Positions 61,773 to 64,000 of a DNA stretch of 64,000 nt are shown here, piece by piece; position 1 is the first letter of the stretch, and every line of letters starts with the position of its first letter. The stretch is from CAVZBW01 sp963778465 (lineage in GTDB: Bacteria > Actinomycetota > Acidimicrobiia > Acidimicrobiales > RAAP-2), in NCBI GenBank assembly GCA_963778465.1, contig CAVZUK010000002.1, forward strand, positions 558,001-622,000. Direction: 5' to 3'. A program made the position numbers and the translations under genes. A model generated the notes under the pieces. The model did not search any database and had not been told where the DNA came from. It saw only the letters and a list, made by a program, of their open reading frames with translations.

Positions 61773-61864
61773 CAGGCTTGTCGACACAGGGGTAGGACGT
61801 GGCGGCCCGGCCGGACTCATCGGTCCGGCGGGCCCATCGAACCGTCCCGGTTGACCCCCAAAAA

Positions 61865-64000
61865 TCAGCGAGAGGGGCCCGCACACTCCTGAAAACTGAG
61901 TGGAACTTGGGTAAGGACCCTCTCCAAGAAGTAGATCTTCGACAGGCCCAGTCGATCCGAAAAATCAGGGGAGACTGGTTTGAACAACGGATCAGTGAGG
62001 TCGGCATTAGCCCTGCTGCCGCCGACAAAGCTCTGTCTCGACCTCAAGCCGATGGCCCAAGCTTGCGTGTCCGGTGCAATCCCGCTCCCTGCGGCCCTGA
62101 AATCGTTGAGGTGCACGATCCAGGCACTTGCCGGCTCGCCGAAGAGGATATGGCAGGTGCTCGCGTTCGGGAACTCCGAGGGAAGACGGAACGTGTTGTA
62201 GACGGCACTGAGAAGGGATCCAGCGAACACGCGCCGAACGGACACATCGATGTCGCGCTCGAGCCTCGACACCGAATCGGCGTCCCAGTTCCAGCCGGGC
62301 TGGTCCGTCTCGATGTTCCCCCCTGCTGTGCGTAGCTTGCTGTAGTCGGTGACGAGGATGTCGCTCGTTCGGCCGATGGCGGGCAGTGCCGCCCGATATC
62401 GAGCAGCGATGTCGGCCCCCAAGGCTTTGAAGTTGCTCGTAAAGCTCCCGAGCACGTCGACGTTCTTCTGTGGGAAGACGACACCGAGCACCTTGAAAGT
62501 GCCGGCCACTATCCCTGCCCCGGGGACCCCGAGCGCCTTGGCAAGTCCGAAGAGCTGCTCGTAGATGTTGAAGGCGCTCACGCTCACCGAAGGGTTGTTC
62601 TTGTCGAGGTTGAGACCGACTCCATCTGCCACCGTCTTCGCATAGTCGGTCAGGGTGCCCTGATTCAGGAGGACAGATTCCGTGAGGATGGTTCTCACCT
62701 GTGCGAAGTAGCGGTGTACTGCGCCCACCCAGCCAAACTCTTGAAGGAGTTCGGCTTTGACGGCGCTGAAGTCGGCTTCGGTGAACGGACCGCCTCCGGC
62801 GAAGGGCAGAACCCGCAGCTGGTTGGCCTTGTCACCAAAGTCGGTGGTAAGTGAGGTGTACACCTGGTTGGGGTCCGAGACGCCAAAACCGAGCTGCTGT
62901 GCGATGTACGCGATCGCCGCACGGTCAGCAGCGCTGGCGCGCAGTGGCCATGCGCTCGGCGGCTGGTAGGCCAGCTGCAGGATTGCGCTCCCACCCGTCA
63001 CGCCGGCAGACGACTGGTCTAGTGACGGCAAAAACCCGTCGAGGTGGTCCCGTCCGAGCGTGCCAGCGATCGTCCCGTTCTCTCCCGTCACAGAATCCGT
63101 GATCGACTCCACCGTCGAGTTCGGAACCCCGGGGACGGTTACGAGGGCATAGCTCTTCGTGCCGTCCAACGTGTTGAAAAGGCCCCGAGTACCACCAAGA
63201 TCAGTAATCCGGTTGGCAATGTCATTCCAGGCGAGCGTCGTCGCATTTGGGTGGTTGAAGCTTTGAAAGATGACGAGATCGTTCGAGTTGTAGAGCCCCG
63301 GCGTGTCGAGGAATTGCACCAGATTCCTTTGGTAGGCCGCGTCGCACCCAGGAAAGGGGCAGTTCGTGAAAATGGTGGTGGACTTGAGGACGTTGAGCGT
63401 CCGGCGGTCAGCGATGACGATCTGGAATCCACTGTAAGCAGCGTGTAGTGATCCCGTCGAAATCATCTGGCTGCCAAGCTGGATCGTGTTGGAGTTTGGC
63501 GTCGACGCCGCGCTGGTGTTGAACGAGGGAAAGTCCCCGAAGGTGAACCCCAACGCCCCCGACCCAGGATTCGTCTGGAGGTAGCCGCTCAGGGAGCCCG
63601 TGCCCCCCAGGTCCGAGTACCCCCAACCGGACTGCCAGCCGTTGGAACCGATGAAGGAGAACGGCCTCTGAGCCACCAGCCATTGCCGATCGGCGTTCGT
63701 GAGCGGCGGGACCCCGAGCTGGGTCGCGAGCTGACTCAGTCCGTCAAACGCACCGCTCTCGAAGAGGCCTTCTGAGCCACTGAGGACGGTGAGGTAGCCC
63801 TCGGGATTTCGACCTGCATAGTCGTTGACAATGCCTTGGAGTTGCTGCACGCCCACCACGGTGCGTGGCTCGGTCTCGCACAGAACGGCGGCTCCTGTTT
63901 TCCGATCGATCACCGCGATGTGGATCCCGCCGGGATCCGCCGTTCTCGGCAATGGCAGGCCATTGATCACGATGGCTCCGGCGGGATTGTTGGAGAGGGT
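61865..64000 (-). CDS. Large secreted-looking protein, 5' end outside window
   Basis: Open to the right edge (712 codons visible). Two copies of a beta-rich pattern are seen: GGIHIAVIDRKTGAAVL with EGYLTVLSG, and GFQIVIADRRTLNVLKS with LVIFQSFNHPNATTLAW, resembling ILEI/PANDER-type domains; the C-terminal half has no family I recognise. It is less GC-rich than the rest and rich in Asn, Thr, Ser and Phe, which suggests an extracellular protein of other origin. Signal peptide and start lie outside. Confidence 0.8.
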   Translation of the reverse strand, partial: TLSNNPAGAIVINGLPLPRTADPGGIHIAVIDRKTGAAVLCETEPRTVVGVQQLQGIVNDYAGRNPEGYLTVLSGSEGLFESGAFDGLSQLATQLGVPPLTNADRQWLVAQRPFSFIGSNGWQSGWGYSDLGGTGSLSGYLQTNPGSGALGFTFGDFPSFNTSAASTPNSNTIQLGSQMISTGSLHAAYSGFQIVIADRRTLNVLKSTTIFTNCPFPGCDAAYQRNLVQFLDTPGLYNSNDLVIFQSFNHPNATTLAWNDIANRITDLGGTRGLFNTLDGTKSYALVTVPGVPNSTVESITDSVTGENGTIAGTLGRDHLDGFLPSLDQSSAGVTGGSAILQLAYQPPSAWPLRASAADRAAIAYIAQQLGFGVSDPNQVYTSLTTDFGDKANQLRVLPFAGGGPFTEADFSAVKAELLQEFGWVGAVHRYFAQVRTILTESVLLNQGTLTDYAKTVADGVGLNLDKNNPSVSVSAFNIYEQLFGLAKALGVPGAGIVAGTFKVLGVVFPQKNVDVLGSFTSNFKALGADIAARYRAALPAIGRTSDILVTDYSKLRTAGGNIETDQPGWNWDADSVSRLERDIDVSVRRVFAGSLLSAVYNTFRLPSEFPNASTCHILFGEPASAWIVHLNDFRAAGSGIAPDTQAWAIGLRSRQSFVGGSRANADLTDPLFKPVSPDFSDRLGLSKIYFLERVLTQVPLSFQECAGPSR

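Overview
This 64 kb window looks like a high-GC actinomycete chromosome. Most genes have strongly G/C-biased third positions, GTG starts are common, many start and stop codons overlap (ATGA, GTGA, TGATG), and there is an HU protein with an Ala/Lys/Pro-rich tail, an F420-type luciferase-like oxidoreductase, and many small DinB/maleylpyruvate-isomerase-like proteins. The dense set of CoA ligases, acyl-CoA dehydrogenases, SCP2-type thiolases with DUF35 partners, CaiB-type transferases and amidohydrolase-2 proteins would suit an acidimicrobial or mycobacterium-like actinomycete. That placement is inference. No rRNA, tRNA, CRISPR array or replication origin was seen.

Left part (1-10 kb, visibly less GC-rich): an NRAMP-family transporter follows the 3' part of a PRC-barrel/MgtE-N-like gene, and an AarF/UbiB-like kinase comes next. 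After these are a coiled-coil protein and a short SPFH protein. An IS256-type transposase remnant has replaced the front of an ArsR regulator gene, leaving its three downstream genes (AHSA1-type SRPBCC, a conserved hypothetical, a small dimeric alpha-beta barrel-like protein). Then come HU, a frameshifted GH76 pseudogene, an FMN reductase and a TIGR03086-type protein.

Central part (10-48 kb, very GC-rich) is a catabolic island for acyl-CoA chemistry. Minus-strand block 1 is LLM oxidoreductase, DUF35, thiolase. Plus-strand block 2 is CoA ligase, acyl-CoA dehydrogenase, each with a one-base frameshift. A flavin oxidase and a LAL-type LuxR regulator are divergent. Two CoA ligases diverge from a palindrome-rich region; the second leads a three-subunit 2-oxoacid:acceptor oxidoreductase (gamma, alpha, beta) that faces an FAD/NAD(P) oxidoreductase. 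A minus-strand operon (33.2 to 27.8 kb) holds a double CaiB-type CoA transferase, DUF35, a frameshifted thiolase, a nitroreductase and a conserved hypothetical. A plus-strand operon (33.3 to 42.8 kb) holds amidohydrolase, P450, amidohydrolase, two acyl-CoA dehydrogenases and two CoA ligases, followed by a periplasmic type-1 substrate-binding protein. A minus-strand group holds DUF1801, amidohydrolase, CoA ligase, a small hypothetical and TetR. Together the genes suggest uptake, CoA activation, oxidation, CoA transfer and thiolytic cleavage of cyclic or branched carboxylic acids; the substrate cannot be read from sequence.

Right part (48-64 kb): TetR diverges from a second P450 around a perfect 14-bp palindrome. 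A DUF899 protein, a striking Ser-x-x repeat protein and an ArsR/AHSA1 pair follow. The same GTTAGC-N4-GCTAAC-type site lies before both the DUF899 gene and arsR, suggesting one ArsR regulon with a leaderless arsR transcript. Next are amidase, isochorismatase-like hydrolase, D-aminoacylase-like protein and another amidohydrolase; then VOC, double-GNAT and MFS genes. A STAS-like gene runs convergently into the 3' end of an ECF sigma gene with a SnoaL-like tail. The last 2 kb, less GC-rich, hold most of a large secreted-looking protein cut by the window edge.
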